Shown here piece by piece: positions 8,576-16,892 of a stretch of 32,478 bases of DNA. The notes beneath the pieces are model-generated. The model did not search any database and was not told the origin of the DNA. It saw only the letters and a list, made by a program, of their open reading frames with translations. Each line of letters starts with the position of its first letter. Within the stretch, counting starts at the first letter, position 1. Both the position numbers and the translations under genes were made by a program. The DNA lies in contig LFTN01000038.1 of NCBI GenBank assembly GCA_001513495.1, positions 1 to 32,478 of the forward strand, read 5' to 3'. The stretch is from Clostridiales bacterium DTU087 (lineage in GTDB: Bacteria > Bacillota > Limnochordia > DTU087).

Positions 8576-8986
8576 TTACTCTCTGATAACTGTTTGTCCG
8601 GCGGGTTTGCCAGCAGGACCCGATCCCAGCTCTGCCTGCCAGTCTACTTCGACGGCATCCCCCCACAAGCTGTCTAAATCGTAAAACTCCCGCTCAGCAT
8701 GGTGAAAGACATGCACAATGACATCTCCCAGGTCGATGAGGATCCACCTGGACTCATCGGTCCCTTCCCGCCTTTGGATCTTGAGGCCTTTCTCTTTCTT
8801 GATTTCTTCTAGAATCTCCCTGGTGACAGCCCTAAGATGCACCGATGAATCACAGCTGCAGATCACAAAATAGTCAGCAATCACACTTACTGACCTCACG
8901 TCCAATACCTTTACATCCTGGGCCTTTAGATCAGAGGCTGCCCTTGCCGCCCGCAATGCGATATTCCGGATAATGTCCAGTATCAT
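8576..8986 (-). CDS. rsfS: Ribosomal silencing factor RsfS (Iojap/YbeB family)
   Basis: RsfS binds L14 on the 50S subunit and blocks joining with 30S, lowering translation during starvation. The 136-residue product has the family core from about residues 8 to 110, with DVRSVSVIADYFVICSCDS and the C-terminal WILIDLGDVIVHVFHHAEREFYDLDSLW in two parts. A short tail rich in Gly, Pro and Ala (about 118-136) is beyond the usual family end. ATG 8986 has GGAAGGAG just upstream, though the spacing is tight. It lies between the LCP gene and yqeM, in the same order as the nadD-yqeK-rsfS-yqeM run of Bacillus apart from the LCP insertion. Confidence 0.96.
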   Translation of the reverse strand: MILDIIRNIALRAARAASDLKAQDVKVLDVRSVSVIADYFVICSCDSSVHLRAVTREILEEIKKEKGLKIQRREGTDESRWILIDLGDVIVHVFHHAEREFYDLDSLWGDAVEVDWQAELGSGPAGKPAGQTVIRE

Positions 8987-9030
8987 CGCTCCTTCCTTGG
9001 AAATCTACAGCACAGCTATCCTCCACAACA

Positions 9031-10335
9031 CTAGAACTGGGTCGGTGAGAAGTTCTCACCGACAATTACCATCACATCATACTGCCTGTCTCCCCAGGCT
9101 GTACTCTCCACACTGCTGCGATCGATAATCTTGGCATCAAACATCTGCGCGATCTGGGTCCCCACATCCCACCGGTCGGGAGAGACGATGACTTCAGTCT
9201 GCCGGTAGCCGTACCGCTGGGCATCCCGCACATCCAACACTGGGAAACCCTGCTCCCTGAGACGGGCAGCGGCACGTCCGGCAGCGCCGGCTGCTCCGCT
9301 GCCGTTTAGTACTTGGATTGTCACCGGTTCGAGGCCCCATACCAACCGATCAACCATCACCTTAGTTGCATCTTCGTTGGGTACCCAGTAGGCAATCCCA
9401 TTGACAGTATCGCCTGTACCGGGGACTACTGCTGTGGCTACTGAGTAGGTGTCCAAGTCCCGGAGATTCAGTGCCAAATTGAGTATCCTTGTCACCGGCA
9501 GGTTGGTGCTGATGCAGTCCACAAGCTGCACCGCCAGTGAAGGCAGCTTGCTGATGGTAGCCGGTCGCGCGGCTTGCCGGATCAGCGCATCGATGAACTT
9601 CTGCTGCCGGATGATCCGGCCCCCGTATTCGCCCTTGGCCGGATCCACCAGAGAGATGTCTCCCAGCCCATCGGACCGGAAACGGACATAGGCCAGGGCA
9701 TCGGCCCCATTGAGCACCTGCCGGCCCGGGTAGAGATCTATATGCAGGTTCCCGGCATAATCATCATACTTCATCCGCCGTTCGACATCGATCTCGACAC
9801 CACCAAGGATATCGATGAGCTTTTCAAACCCATCGAAGTTGATCTTCACATAATAATCAACGGGGATACCCAAGAACTCCGATACTGCCGCCATGGCCAA
9901 CCTGGGGCCGCCATAAACATGGGCGGCATTGATCCTGTCATAGCCCCTGCGGCCGGGTATGCGCACCCGCGTATCCCTGGGCAGGGAAATCAAAGCAACC
10001 CGCTTGTCAGCTGGATTGATACTGGCCAGAATCATGGTATCTGTGCGGCCGGGGTCATCGGGCCGTTCGTCTATGCCTAACACCAGGACATTAACCGGAC
10101 GCAGGCTGGCGGCCTTCTCCGGGCTGCCCTGCTCCGAAGGGGTGCTGCCCTGGGTACCCTGGGATAACCTAATAGCCTTGTTATACGTGTAGTATGCTGT
10201 TCCAATTCCCAACAGAATGGCTAGGATGATGGCAATCCCGTAGATCATCATCCGCCTTCTGCGGCGTTCCCGCTTCAGGCGCCGCTTTTCCTCCAGCTCC
10301 TTGCGCTTCAGCTCCAATTCCTCCGGTGTCAGCAC
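9031..10335 (-). CDS. LytR-CpsA-Psr (LCP) family cell-wall polymer transferase
   Basis: LCP enzymes move undecaprenyl-linked anionic glycopolymers such as teichoic acids onto peptidoglycan at the outer membrane face. The 434-residue product has a very basic N-terminus (about residues 9-28), one membrane segment (about 29-48), and the LCP domain (about 80-245) with VLVLGIDERPDDPGRTDTMIL, ISLPRDTRV and ALAYVRFRSD, which carry the conserved Arg and Asp residues. A C-terminal LytR_C domain (about 335-428) starts at VTIQVLNGSGAAGAAGRAA. GTG 10335 has AAGGGGGG at about 8 nt. It is inserted between yqeK and rsfS, a placement absent from Bacillus; the exact polymer cannot be inferred. Confidence 0.94.
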   Translation of the reverse strand: MLTPEELELKRKELEEKRRLKRERRRRRMMIYGIAIILAILLGIGTAYYTYNKAIRLSQGTQGSTPSEQGSPEKAASLRPVNVLVLGIDERPDDPGRTDTMILASINPADKRVALISLPRDTRVRIPGRRGYDRINAAHVYGGPRLAMAAVSEFLGIPVDYYVKINFDGFEKLIDILGGVEIDVERRMKYDDYAGNLHIDLYPGRQVLNGADALAYVRFRSDGLGDISLVDPAKGEYGGRIIRQQKFIDALIRQAARPATISKLPSLAVQLVDCISTNLPVTRILNLALNLRDLDTYSVATAVVPGTGDTVNGIAYWVPNEDATKVMVDRLVWGLEPVTIQVLNGSGAAGAAGRAAARLREQGFPVLDVRDAQRYGYRQTEVIVSPDRWDVGTQIAQMFDAKIIDRSSVESTAWGDRQYDVMVIVGENFSPTQF

Positions 10336-10387
10336 GGCCTCGACCCCCCTTTCTTATGAGAATGCCCCGTCTGACAACTTCCAATTA

Positions 10388-10975
10388 TTAGTTATTTGCA
10401 CCCCTTCTACTGCTAATCAGCCAGTTACGGGCTGCCACCGTCCGGGGGTGGATCAACAAACCCCGCTGGATTACATGAATTAAGGTCAGGTCCATGGCAC
10501 GCAGCACAGCTACATCAAGGTCCTGACCCGCCAGCTCCCGCAGCTCGTCCACTCCCGGGAAATCCCGCCCCGGCTCGATGTAATCAGCCAAGTACACTAT
10601 CTTTTCTAATAACGACATTGATACTCTGCCGGTGGTGTGATAGCGGATAGATGAGAGGACCTCTTCATCATCTATGCCGAATTCCCGCAGAGCCAGTTCG
10701 GCACTGACATGGCCGTGGAGCAGTTGGGGTTCTGCCTGCTCAATCTCATCCATAACTATACCAAATTCTAGAACCCTCTTCAACAGGATATTCCTGGACG
10801 GGCTCTTACCGCAATCGTGCACCAGGCCGGCGATTCGGGCCTTTTCCACACTAGCTCTCCAGCGCTCAGCAAGCTGGACAGCTGTATCGGCAACCTGCAG
10901 TGAATGCCGGTAGCGCTCCTGTGAGATCATCTCCCGCAGCCGCTCCTTCACCTGCCGTTGGAAGACTCTATCCAT
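10388..10975 (-). CDS. yqeK: YqeK-type HD-domain Ap4A hydrolase
   Basis: YqeK family proteins are symmetrical diadenosine tetraphosphatases that cut Ap4A to two ADP, limiting this stress nucleotide. The metal-binding HD set is visible: RHSLQV (first His), HDCGK (HD pair), HGHVSAE, RYHTTG and YLADYIEPGR. ATG 10975 gives 195 residues; AAAGG lies 8 nt before it. ATG 10981 and GTG 10984 are in frame but sit too close to the same ribosome site. The start region overlaps or abuts the nadD stop (10981-10983), so the two are almost certainly translated from one mRNA, as in Bacillus nadD-yqeK. Confidence 0.95.
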   Translation of the reverse strand: MDRVFQRQVKERLREMISQERYRHSLQVADTAVQLAERWRASVEKARIAGLVHDCGKSPSRNILLKRVLEFGIVMDEIEQAEPQLLHGHVSAELALREFGIDDEEVLSSIRYHTTGRVSMSLLEKIVYLADYIEPGRDFPGVDELRELAGQDLDVAVLRAMDLTLIHVIQRGLLIHPRTVAARNWLISSRRGANN

Positions 10976-10980
10976 CCCCA

Positions 10981-11616
10981 TCACCTTTCCCCAGCTGCAC
11001 CGTATAGGCCGTGATTCCTGATGTAGGTGAGCACTGTCTCCGGAACCAGATACCGTACAGACCTGCCCTCTGCCAGCCGCCGGCGGATATCGGTGGAAGA
11101 GATGCCCATGGGGGGCGTCTCCAAGATATGGATCCGATCTTGAAACTCTTCATATAAAGGCCCTAATGCCTGGGAGAGCTGCTCCAAACCGTACCCCGGG
11201 CGGGTCACCGCGATAAACTCCGCCAGGCTCAGGGCCCGCCCCGGCTCCTTCCAGCTCAGGATTTCCAAAATGGCATCGGCTCCGGTGATGAAATAGACGG
11301 CGGCATCAGCAGGCAGTTCTCTCCTTAGGTCCCTTAAGGTGTCGACTGTGTAGGTTACCCCGCCCCGGTCCAGATCCACCCTGGAGATCTGGAAATATGG
11401 ATTGGACATGATGGCCAGTAAAGTCATCAAATACCGATGCCGGGCGGGGGTGACTTCTGTTTCATCCTTGTGAGAGGGAATACCCGCTGGGACGAAAATG
11501 ATCGTATCCAGGGAAAAGGCTTCCCTGGCGGCCTCGGCAGCCGCCAAATGCCCGCAGTGGATCGGATCAAAGGTGCCCCCCATGATCCCAACCCTTCCGG
11601 ATGTGATTTCCGCCAT
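10981..11616 (-). CDS. nadD: Nicotinate-nucleotide adenylyltransferase
   Basis: NadD makes nicotinate adenine dinucleotide from NaMN and ATP in NAD synthesis. The nucleotidyltransferase signature GGTFDPIHCGH is near residues 13-23, and ISSTDIRRRL (the ISSTxIR signature) is near 165. ATG 11616 (211 residues) is chosen because GAGGTG lies 6 nt before it. A GTG at 11646 would add 10 residues and overlap proA without a ribosome site. The gene follows proA by 10 nt and is followed directly by yqeK. Confidence 0.96.
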   Translation of the reverse strand: MAEITSGRVGIMGGTFDPIHCGHLAAAEAAREAFSLDTIIFVPAGIPSHKDETEVTPARHRYLMTLLAIMSNPYFQISRVDLDRGGVTYTVDTLRDLRRELPADAAVYFITGADAILEILSWKEPGRALSLAEFIAVTRPGYGLEQLSQALGPLYEEFQDRIHILETPPMGISSTDIRRRLAEGRSVRYLVPETVLTYIRNHGLYGAAGER

Positions 11617-11626
11617 CAGTCCCACC

Positions 11627-12907
11627 TCAGCTTCTGATTTGACCACTACCGTAGATCACGAACTTTGTAGAGGTAAGCTCCTCCAGGCCCATGGGGCCCC
11701 GGGCATGGAGCTTCTGGGTAGAAATGCCGATCTCAGCCCCCAGGCCAAACTGCTGCCCGTCGGTGAAGCGGGTGGAAGCATTGACATAGACCGCCGCCGC
11801 ATCCACAGCTTCCAGAAACCTGCGGGCATTGGTGTAGCTTCCGGTGAGAATCGCCTCTGAATGGCCGGTGCCGTACCGTTCGATATGCTCCACCGCTTCA
11901 TCTAACCCAGCGACAATCTTGATAGCCAAAACGAGATCTAAGTACTCTGTTTCCCAGTCGGCCTCATCGGCGGCCTCCAGCCAAGGCACTATCCCCCGGC
12001 TCTCAGCACAGCCCCGCAAGGCAACTCCCCGCTCTTTCAGCTCGGCAGCTGCCTTGGGCAGAAATTCCCCGGCAACAGCCTTGTGGACCAAGAGGGTTTC
12101 CACTGCATTGCACACACCAGGCCTTTGACACTTGGCATTTACCACTATGTCCACAGCCTGCTGGAGGTCAGCGTCTTCATCGACAAAGATGTGGCAGTTG
12201 CCCTCTCCCGTCTCGATAACCGGCACCGCAGCGTTCTCCAAAACGCTCTGGATCAAGCCCCGCCCGCCCCTGGGGATGAGCACATCTACTAACCCCGTCA
12301 TCCGCATCAGTTCCTCCGCGGAACTGCGGCTGGTGTCTTCAACCATCTGAATGGATTCCTCCGGCAGCGAAGTCTCCCTTAAGGCACTGCACATGGCAGC
12401 CACAATTGCCCTATTGGATCTAAAGGCATCGGAGCCGCCCCTGAGGATCACTGCATTGCCGGCCTTGAGGCAAAGCCCCGCAGCATCAATGGTCACATTG
12501 GGCCGGGCCTCGTAGATAATGGCAACAACACCCAAGGGCACCCTCACCCGGCCAACTTCCATGCCGTTGGGCCGCCGGGCCATGGAAACCGTAACACCGA
12601 CGGGATCAGGCAGGGCCGCCACTTCCCTTAAGCCTTCAGCCGCTGCGGTGAGCCTTTGCTGATTGAGTGTCAGGCGGTCGATGAGTGCTTTGGAAGTGCC
12701 TTTGGCTTTGGCCGCTTCTACGTCTTCCCTGTTGGCGGCCAGGATCTTATCTGACTGGGCCTCCAAGGCATCGGCCATGGCCAGCAGGGCAGCATTCTTC
12801 TCCATGGTGGAGACACTCCTCAGGCGGCGGGCAGCCTCCTTGGCCTGCACAGCCTGCTCCCGTACGCTGCCGCCTGTACCGCTGCCAGCTAGGTTTACGC
12901 TCTTCAC
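11627..12907 (-). CDS. proA: Gamma-glutamyl phosphate reductase
   Basis: ProA reduces gamma-glutamyl phosphate to glutamate semialdehyde with NADPH, the second step of proline synthesis. The aldehyde-dehydrogenase-like protein of about 426 residues shows the cofactor-region sequence NAVILRGGSDAFRSN, the catalytic cysteine segment CQRPGVCNA, and the C-terminal FTDGQQFGLGAEIGISTQKLHARGPMGL. GTG 12907 has GGAGGAG at 8-nt spacing. GTG 12916, which overlaps the proB stop, adds three residues but lies directly against that ribosome site. It sits 5 nt after proB and is probably coupled to it. Confidence 0.97.
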   Translation of the reverse strand: MKSVNLAGSGTGGSVREQAVQAKEAARRLRSVSTMEKNAALLAMADALEAQSDKILAANREDVEAAKAKGTSKALIDRLTLNQQRLTAAAEGLREVAALPDPVGVTVSMARRPNGMEVGRVRVPLGVVAIIYEARPNVTIDAAGLCLKAGNAVILRGGSDAFRSNRAIVAAMCSALRETSLPEESIQMVEDTSRSSAEELMRMTGLVDVLIPRGGRGLIQSVLENAAVPVIETGEGNCHIFVDEDADLQQAVDIVVNAKCQRPGVCNAVETLLVHKAVAGEFLPKAAAELKERGVALRGCAESRGIVPWLEAADEADWETEYLDLVLAIKIVAGLDEAVEHIERYGTGHSEAILTGSYTNARRFLEAVDAAAVYVNASTRFTDGQQFGLGAEIGISTQKLHARGPMGLEELTSTKFVIYGSGQIRS

Positions 12908-12912
12908 ATTTC

Positions 12913-14007
12913 TCACTCCTCCGGAAATAAGGCTAAGTTGTCCCGATGAATGACCTCATCATAGTCCTTGCGGCCTAGAATCTGAGGCAGTGCCTCAGAG
13001 TGATGGCCCTTGATCGACTCAACCTCTGCGGCTGCATAGTTGCTTATGCCCCGCCCAATCTCTTTTCCTTCTTCATCCAGCACTACAACCAAATCACCCG
13101 CGGCAAAGGAGCCCAGCACCTTGGTAATCCCGATGGGCAAGAGGCTCTTGCCGGCATCCAGCAGGGCAGTTTTCGCTCCCTCGTCAACGAAGATCTGGCC
13201 CATGGGCCGATGATAAAAAGCCAGCCACTGCTTGCGGCTGTTGAGCCGCTCCGTCTCCGGCAAGAACAGTGTGCCGACATCCTTTCCATCCACAGCTGCA
13301 TGGATCACGCCATCCCGGCTGCCGTGGGCGATAATCATGGGAATACCTGACCGGCAGGCGATCCTGGCGGCCTGGAATTTGGTGACCATCCCCCCTGTCC
13401 CCCGGGCACTGCCAGCACCGCCGGCAGCCTCTGCCAGCCCATCAACGCTGGTCACCATGTCCACCAGCCGGGCATCGGGATGTTGACGGGGATCTGCCGT
13501 GTAAACACCATCTACATCGGATAAGACCAAGAGCAGATCCGCCCCTACCAAGGCAGCCACCAAGGCGGAGAGGGTATCATTATCCCCAAACTTGATTTCC
13601 TCTACGGCGACTGTATCATTCTCATTGACGATGGGTACCGCATTGTAGCGGAGAAGCTCCAATAGGGTATGGCGGGAATTAAGATAACGTTCGCGGCTCC
13701 TCAGATCTTCCCTAGTTAGAAGTACCTGAGCCACTACTTGGCCATATTCGGCAAACAGTTTCTCATACACCTGCATCAAAAGGCCCTGACCCACCGCGGC
13801 CACGGCCTGCTTTGCCGGCAGCGTAGCGGGCCGCTGGGAGAATCCCAGGCGGCTCAAGCCGGCACTGATGGCCCCTGAAGTCACCAAGACTACTTCTATA
13901 CCGCGGTTGGCCAGATCGGCAATCTCCCTTACCAGCCGCTCCATACGCTCCAGGTTCAAACGATAGGTCGGATATGTGATGGTACTGGTACCGACCTTGA
14001 CCACCAC
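12913..14007 (-). CDS. proB: Glutamate 5-kinase with C-terminal PUA domain
   Basis: ProB phosphorylates glutamate at the gamma position, the first and usually proline-inhibited step of proline synthesis. The 364-residue form has the amino-acid kinase domain (about 1-255) with VVKVGTSTIT, VLVTSGAISAG, NENDTV, LVLSDVDGVY and GTGGMVTK, then a PUA domain (about 272-350). The first usable codon in frame is GTG 14007, right at the first conserved strand. The preceding 33 nt back to the yhbY stop are open but contain no ATG, GTG or TTG. That upstream frame reads SVKRVVVKVG, where relatives usually have Met-Lys-Arg, so the true start may be a non-canonical codon. Confidence 0.95.
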   Translation of the reverse strand: MVVKVGTSTITYPTYRLNLERMERLVREIADLANRGIEVVLVTSGAISAGLSRLGFSQRPATLPAKQAVAAVGQGLLMQVYEKLFAEYGQVVAQVLLTREDLRSRERYLNSRHTLLELLRYNAVPIVNENDTVAVEEIKFGDNDTLSALVAALVGADLLLVLSDVDGVYTADPRQHPDARLVDMVTSVDGLAEAAGGAGSARGTGGMVTKFQAARIACRSGIPMIIAHGSRDGVIHAAVDGKDVGTLFLPETERLNSRKQWLAFYHRPMGQIFVDEGAKTALLDAGKSLLPIGITKVLGSFAAGDLVVVLDEEGKEIGRGISNYAAAEVESIKGHHSEALPQILGRKDYDEVIHRDNLALFPEE

Positions 14008-14040
14008 ACGCTTAACGCTGCGGAAGATACTCGCTGCGAT

Positions 14041-14340
14041 TCATAGGTCAGCAATGCCCCCTTTACCGGGATTCTCTTTCGATGGGCGGTACAGGACTAT
14101 GACTTTGCCGATGGTCTGCACCACCTCAGCTTGTGTTAGATTCGCCAAGACCCGGGCCATTTCCTCGGGTTCCTCATCGACATTCTGCAGCAGCCTGATC
14201 TTGATCAGCTCTCTAGCCTCCAAGGCGGTATCAATTTGACTGATGAGGTTATCAGATACGCCGCCCTTGCCGACTTGGATGATTACCGGCAGCTCATTGG
14301 CGAGCCCCCTCAGCCGTGCCCTCTGTTTGCTGGTCAGCAA
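14041..14340 (-). CDS. yhbY: YhbY/YqeI (CRM-domain) RNA-binding protein, 50S assembly factor
   Basis: This small CRM-domain protein is of the family that associates with pre-50S particles. From TTG 14340 it is 99 residues and begins MLTSKQRARLRGLAN, matching the Bacillus YqeI start. GTG 14349, adding three residues, is the alternative, but the ribosome-site spacing favours TTG. The CRM signature IIQVGKGGVSDN (the GxxG loop) and the end segment VVQTIGKVIVLYRPSKENP are clear. It lies 29 nt after obgE and 33 nt before proB, beside other 50S factors. Confidence 0.94.
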   Translation of the reverse strand: MLTSKQRARLRGLANELPVIIQVGKGGVSDNLISQIDTALEARELIKIRLLQNVDEEPEEMARVLANLTQAEVVQTIGKVIVLYRPSKENPGKGGIADL

Positions 14341-14369
14341 CTGCCCCACCTGCCTTTCTGCTCCCTCGG

Positions 14370-15656
14370 TTAACTTAAGTACTCAAACTCCCATTCATCG
14401 ATCCGAACAGTATCTCCATCTTTGATTCCAGCTCGCCGCAAAGCTTCGATCACCCCGATATCCTCCAGAAGCATGAGCCACCAGCGAAGAGTGTCGGGGT
14501 TCTCCAGATCGTGGCGTTCCATCAGCAGCTTAAGCCCTTCCCCGTCAACCACAAAGGCATCTGCTTCCCGCCGCACCCTGAAGTCCGACAGCCGCCGGGA
14601 ACTCCGGGGGATCTCAATCACTTCGACTTCACCCTCTGATGGGTACTCCTCCCGATCTGGCAGCGGCATCTCCTTTAGCAACTGCCAGATCTTGTAGACC
14701 AGTTCCCTGACTCCCCGGCTTGTGGCTGCAGAAATCCCTACAACTTCCCTGCCCGCGGCCTCCCGCAGCCGCTCCAAGTTCGCCTCAGCACCAGGTATAT
14801 CCAGCTTATTGCCTACAACAATAAACGGCCGTTCCGCCAGGTCCTGGCTAAATAAAGCCAATTCCTGCCGCACCTGCAGATAATCATCCACTGGGTCCCT
14901 GCCTTCCATCCCAGAACAGTCCACGACATGGACCAAAAGCCGGGTCCGCTCCACGTGGCGGAGAAAATCATGGCCCAGCCCCACACCGGCATGAGCACCT
15001 TCGATCAAACCAGGAATATCTGCCACTACGAAGCTCTTTCCGGCCTCCACCTTCACAACTCCCAGATTGGGCGACAAGGTAGTAAAGGGATAAGGCGCGA
15101 CCTTGGGCCGAGCCGCGGAGATGACGGAAAGCAGTGTCGATTTTCCGGCATTGGGGTAGCCAACTAAGCCCACATCGGCGATTACTTTCAGCTCCAAGAG
15201 CAGCCAGCGGGCTTCTCCCGCTTCCCCCTTCTCTGCAAAGGTAGGGGCCTGCCTGGTAGCGGTGACAAATGCCGCATTTCCCCGGCCGCCCTTACCTCCC
15301 CGGGCTGCCAGCAGCCGCTGATAGGGCCTGACCAGATCCGCCAAGGCCTCTCCTGTCTCATCATCCTTAACCACTGTCCCTGGAGGCACTTTGATCACCA
15401 GATCCGGAGCGCTTTTACCTTCCCGGTTGCTGCCCTGGCCGTGTCCGCCCCGGTCAGCTTTGTACTGGTTCTTATACCGGAAATCCAGCAGGGTGCTCAT
15501 GGAGGGATCCACCTCCAGAAACACACTGCCCCCATCTCCGCCCCTACCCCCGTCAGGCCCGCCGGCCGGCACATACTTCTCCCGCCGGAAACTCACACTG
15601 CCATCGCCGCCGGCGCCTGCGCTGACATAGATTCTTGCCCGGTCCACAAACTGCAC
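14370..15656 (-). CDS. obgE: GTPase ObgE/CgtA
   Basis: Obg is an essential GTPase of late 50S assembly that also links to ppGpp and, in Bacillus, to sporulation and the general stress response. The 428-residue product has the glycine-rich Obg fold (about residues 1-158, with AGGPDGGRGGDGG), the G domain with GYPNAGKST, DIPGLIEGA and NKLD, and the C-terminal OCT domain (about 345-428) typical of Gram-positive Obg. GTG 15656 has GGGAGGTG upstream. A hairpin between rpmA and this gene could limit read-through from the ribosomal protein genes. Spo0B, found at this point in Bacillus, is absent. Confidence 0.98.
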   Translation of the reverse strand: MQFVDRARIYVSAGAGGDGSVSFRREKYVPAGGPDGGRGGDGGSVFLEVDPSMSTLLDFRYKNQYKADRGGHGQGSNREGKSAPDLVIKVPPGTVVKDDETGEALADLVRPYQRLLAARGGKGGRGNAAFVTATRQAPTFAEKGEAGEARWLLLELKVIADVGLVGYPNAGKSTLLSVISAARPKVAPYPFTTLSPNLGVVKVEAGKSFVVADIPGLIEGAHAGVGLGHDFLRHVERTRLLVHVVDCSGMEGRDPVDDYLQVRQELALFSQDLAERPFIVVGNKLDIPGAEANLERLREAAGREVVGISAATSRGVRELVYKIWQLLKEMPLPDREEYPSEGEVEVIEIPRSSRRLSDFRVRREADAFVVDGEGLKLLMERHDLENPDTLRWWLMLLEDIGVIEALRRAGIKDGDTVRIDEWEFEYLS

Positions 15657-15677
15657 AGCCTACACCTCCCGGGTACT

Positions 15678-15714
15678 TAAAAGCCACACCCGCTAGCATC
15701 ACACCGGGTGTGGC
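15678..15714 (-). terminator. Terminator-like hairpin between rpmA and obgE
   Basis: On the minus strand GCCACACCCG (15714-15705) pairs perfectly with CGGGTGTGGC (15692-15683) across a 12-nt loop and is followed by TTTTAA. The 10-bp stem is strong and the T-run short, so partial termination or transcript-end stabilisation is more likely than full termination. The obgE ribosome site begins just downstream. Confidence 0.62.
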
Positions 15715-15776
15715 CTGATATACTTGCCTGCAGCACAGTCCCGGCAGCTTCTGCTTCTGCCGGAAACCTTTGACAG

Positions 15777-16070
15777 CTACGCTGTTACAGCGCCGTTCTC
15801 GGGCAATACACTGACCCGCTTCTTAGTCTTGCCCACCTGTTCGAAGTTCACATATCCGTCTATAGTAGCGAACAGGGTATCATCGGAACCTTTACCCACA
15901 TTGACCCCAGGGTGGATTCTGGTCCCCCGCTGCCGCACCAAGATGGAGCCGGCACTGACAAACTGGCCGTCTCCCCGCTTGACGCCCAGCCGTTTAGAGG
16001 CACTCTCACGGCCGTTCCGGGAACTTCCGCCTCCCTTTTTCCTGGCAAACAACTGAAGATTCATCCGCAT
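15777..16070 (-). CDS. rpmA: 50S ribosomal protein L27 with cleavable N-terminal extension
   Basis: L27 lies near the peptidyl-transferase centre of the 50S subunit. The 97-residue product carries the Firmicutes extension MRMNLQLFA before the mature N-terminus RKKGGGSS. The extension is removed by the protease Prp, whose gene is the next one upstream. The family core [24 protein letters not shown] and the C-terminal VNFEQ are visible. ATG 16070 has GAGGAGGTG at 6 nt and is preferred over ATG 16064. Confidence 0.98.
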   Translation of the reverse strand: MRMNLQLFARKKGGGSSRNGRESASKRLGVKRGDGQFVSAGSILVRQRGTRIHPGVNVGKGSDDTLFATIDGYVNFEQVGKTKKRVSVLPENGAVTA

Positions 16071-16113
16071 CTATCGCACCTCCTCATGCTGCCCCGCTCA
16101 GCAGTCCGGCTGC

Positions 16114-16455
16114 TCACCGGGGCAAAGGCTGCGTACTGCTCAGCCGCACACTCACATAATCGCCGTATTCTGCTGCAACGGCCTCCAATCCCACCAACAT
16201 GGCTTCCAGAACGGCTTCCGCCTTTGGCTGGGCAGCCTGCTCTGAAGTAAGGCGGCATACAAGCCGCCCATCGGCAATCTCTGTCTGTGGGAGGACGCCT
16301 GCCGCTTTTTCCAATCCTAAGACCGCCGTTTGGAGGAGAACAGACACGGCCGCACAGACTATGTCCTGACCGTGGGGAGCAAAGCCCGAATGCCCTTTGG
16401 CGGCAAACCCATGTATCCTCCCAGCTGTATCTGTATAAACCTCAATTCTAACCAC
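16114..16455 (-). CDS. prp: Ribosomal-processing cysteine protease Prp (YsxB)
   Basis: Prp removes the N-terminal extension of L27, a step essential for ribosome assembly in Staphylococcus. The 113-residue product has the family's catalytic His and Cys in GHSGFAPHGQDIVCAAVS (about residues 21-38). GTG 16455 follows AGGAGAGG. It sits between rplU (11-nt gap) and rpmA (43-nt gap), the conserved rplU-prp-rpmA arrangement that places the protease beside its substrate. Confidence 0.96.
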   Translation of the reverse strand: MVRIEVYTDTAGRIHGFAAKGHSGFAPHGQDIVCAAVSVLLQTAVLGLEKAAGVLPQTEIADGRLVCRLTSEQAAQPKAEAVLEAMLVGLEAVAAEYGDYVSVRLSSTQPLPR

Positions 16456-16466
16456 TAGCGCCTCTC

Positions 16467-16775
16467 CTAGGCATTGATCTTCTCAATGACTAGCTCTGTA
16501 AAAGGCTGACGATGGCCGGTCTTCTTGCGGTAATTCTTCTTCGGCTTGTACTTAAAGACAATAATCTTCTTGGCCTTGGCATTCCGCTGTACCCGGGCGA
16601 CAACACTGGCACCCTCAACCAAGGGCTTGCCGATTTTCGTCTCCTCCCCATGGACCATGAGAACTTCATCAAGGGTCACCTGTTCTCCGGCTTCCACAGG
16701 CAGTTTCTCAACCCGGATGACGTCGCCTTCCCGCACCTTGTACTGCTTGCCGCCGGTTTGCACGATCGCAAACAC
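16467..16775 (-). CDS. rplU: 50S ribosomal protein L21
   Basis: This is a structural protein of the large subunit that binds 23S rRNA. GTG 16775 gives 102 residues starting [13 protein letters not shown] after the initiator, the standard L21 start. GGAGGAGG lies 8 nt before it. A longer frame reaching ATG 16823 would read through the leader RNA and lacks family support. The C-terminal segment [19 protein letters not shown] is typical. Expression is probably set by the leader and promoter at 16776-16921. Confidence 0.98.
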   Translation of the reverse strand: MFAIVQTGGKQYKVREGDVIRVEKLPVEAGEQVTLDEVLMVHGEETKIGKPLVEGASVVARVQRNAKAKKIIVFKYKPKKNYRKKTGHRQPFTELVIEKINA

Positions 16776-16888
16776 TGGACACACCTCCTCCACCATAGAC
16801 TCGCCGAGATCAGGCGGCTTCACTCAGCACTTGAAGCCCATCCCGAGCGGTTTCGGCGCCGAGCCCATCAAGGCTCAGGCACCTACAG
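16776..16888 (-). ncRNA. L21-type ribosomal protein leader of rplU
   Basis: The 5' leader of rplU on the minus strand folds into a GAGCC/GGCTC hairpin (16876-16872 with 16865-16861), a GCGCCGAAACCGC linker, and a perfect 7-bp hairpin GGCTTCA/TGAAGCC (16838-16832 with 16822-16816), followed by GCCGCC. Its position, length and primary sequence resemble the L21 leader described upstream of rplU in low-GC Gram-positives, which is thought to bind L21 for feedback control. Assignment is from recalled family features, not a covariance search. Confidence 0.72.
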
Positions 16889-16892
16889 ACCG

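Noticed and set aside
16776-16823. Longer N-terminus for L21 starting at 16823
   Set aside because: It would translate part of the leader RNA; GTG 16775 gives the standard L21 N-terminus with an ideal ribosome site.
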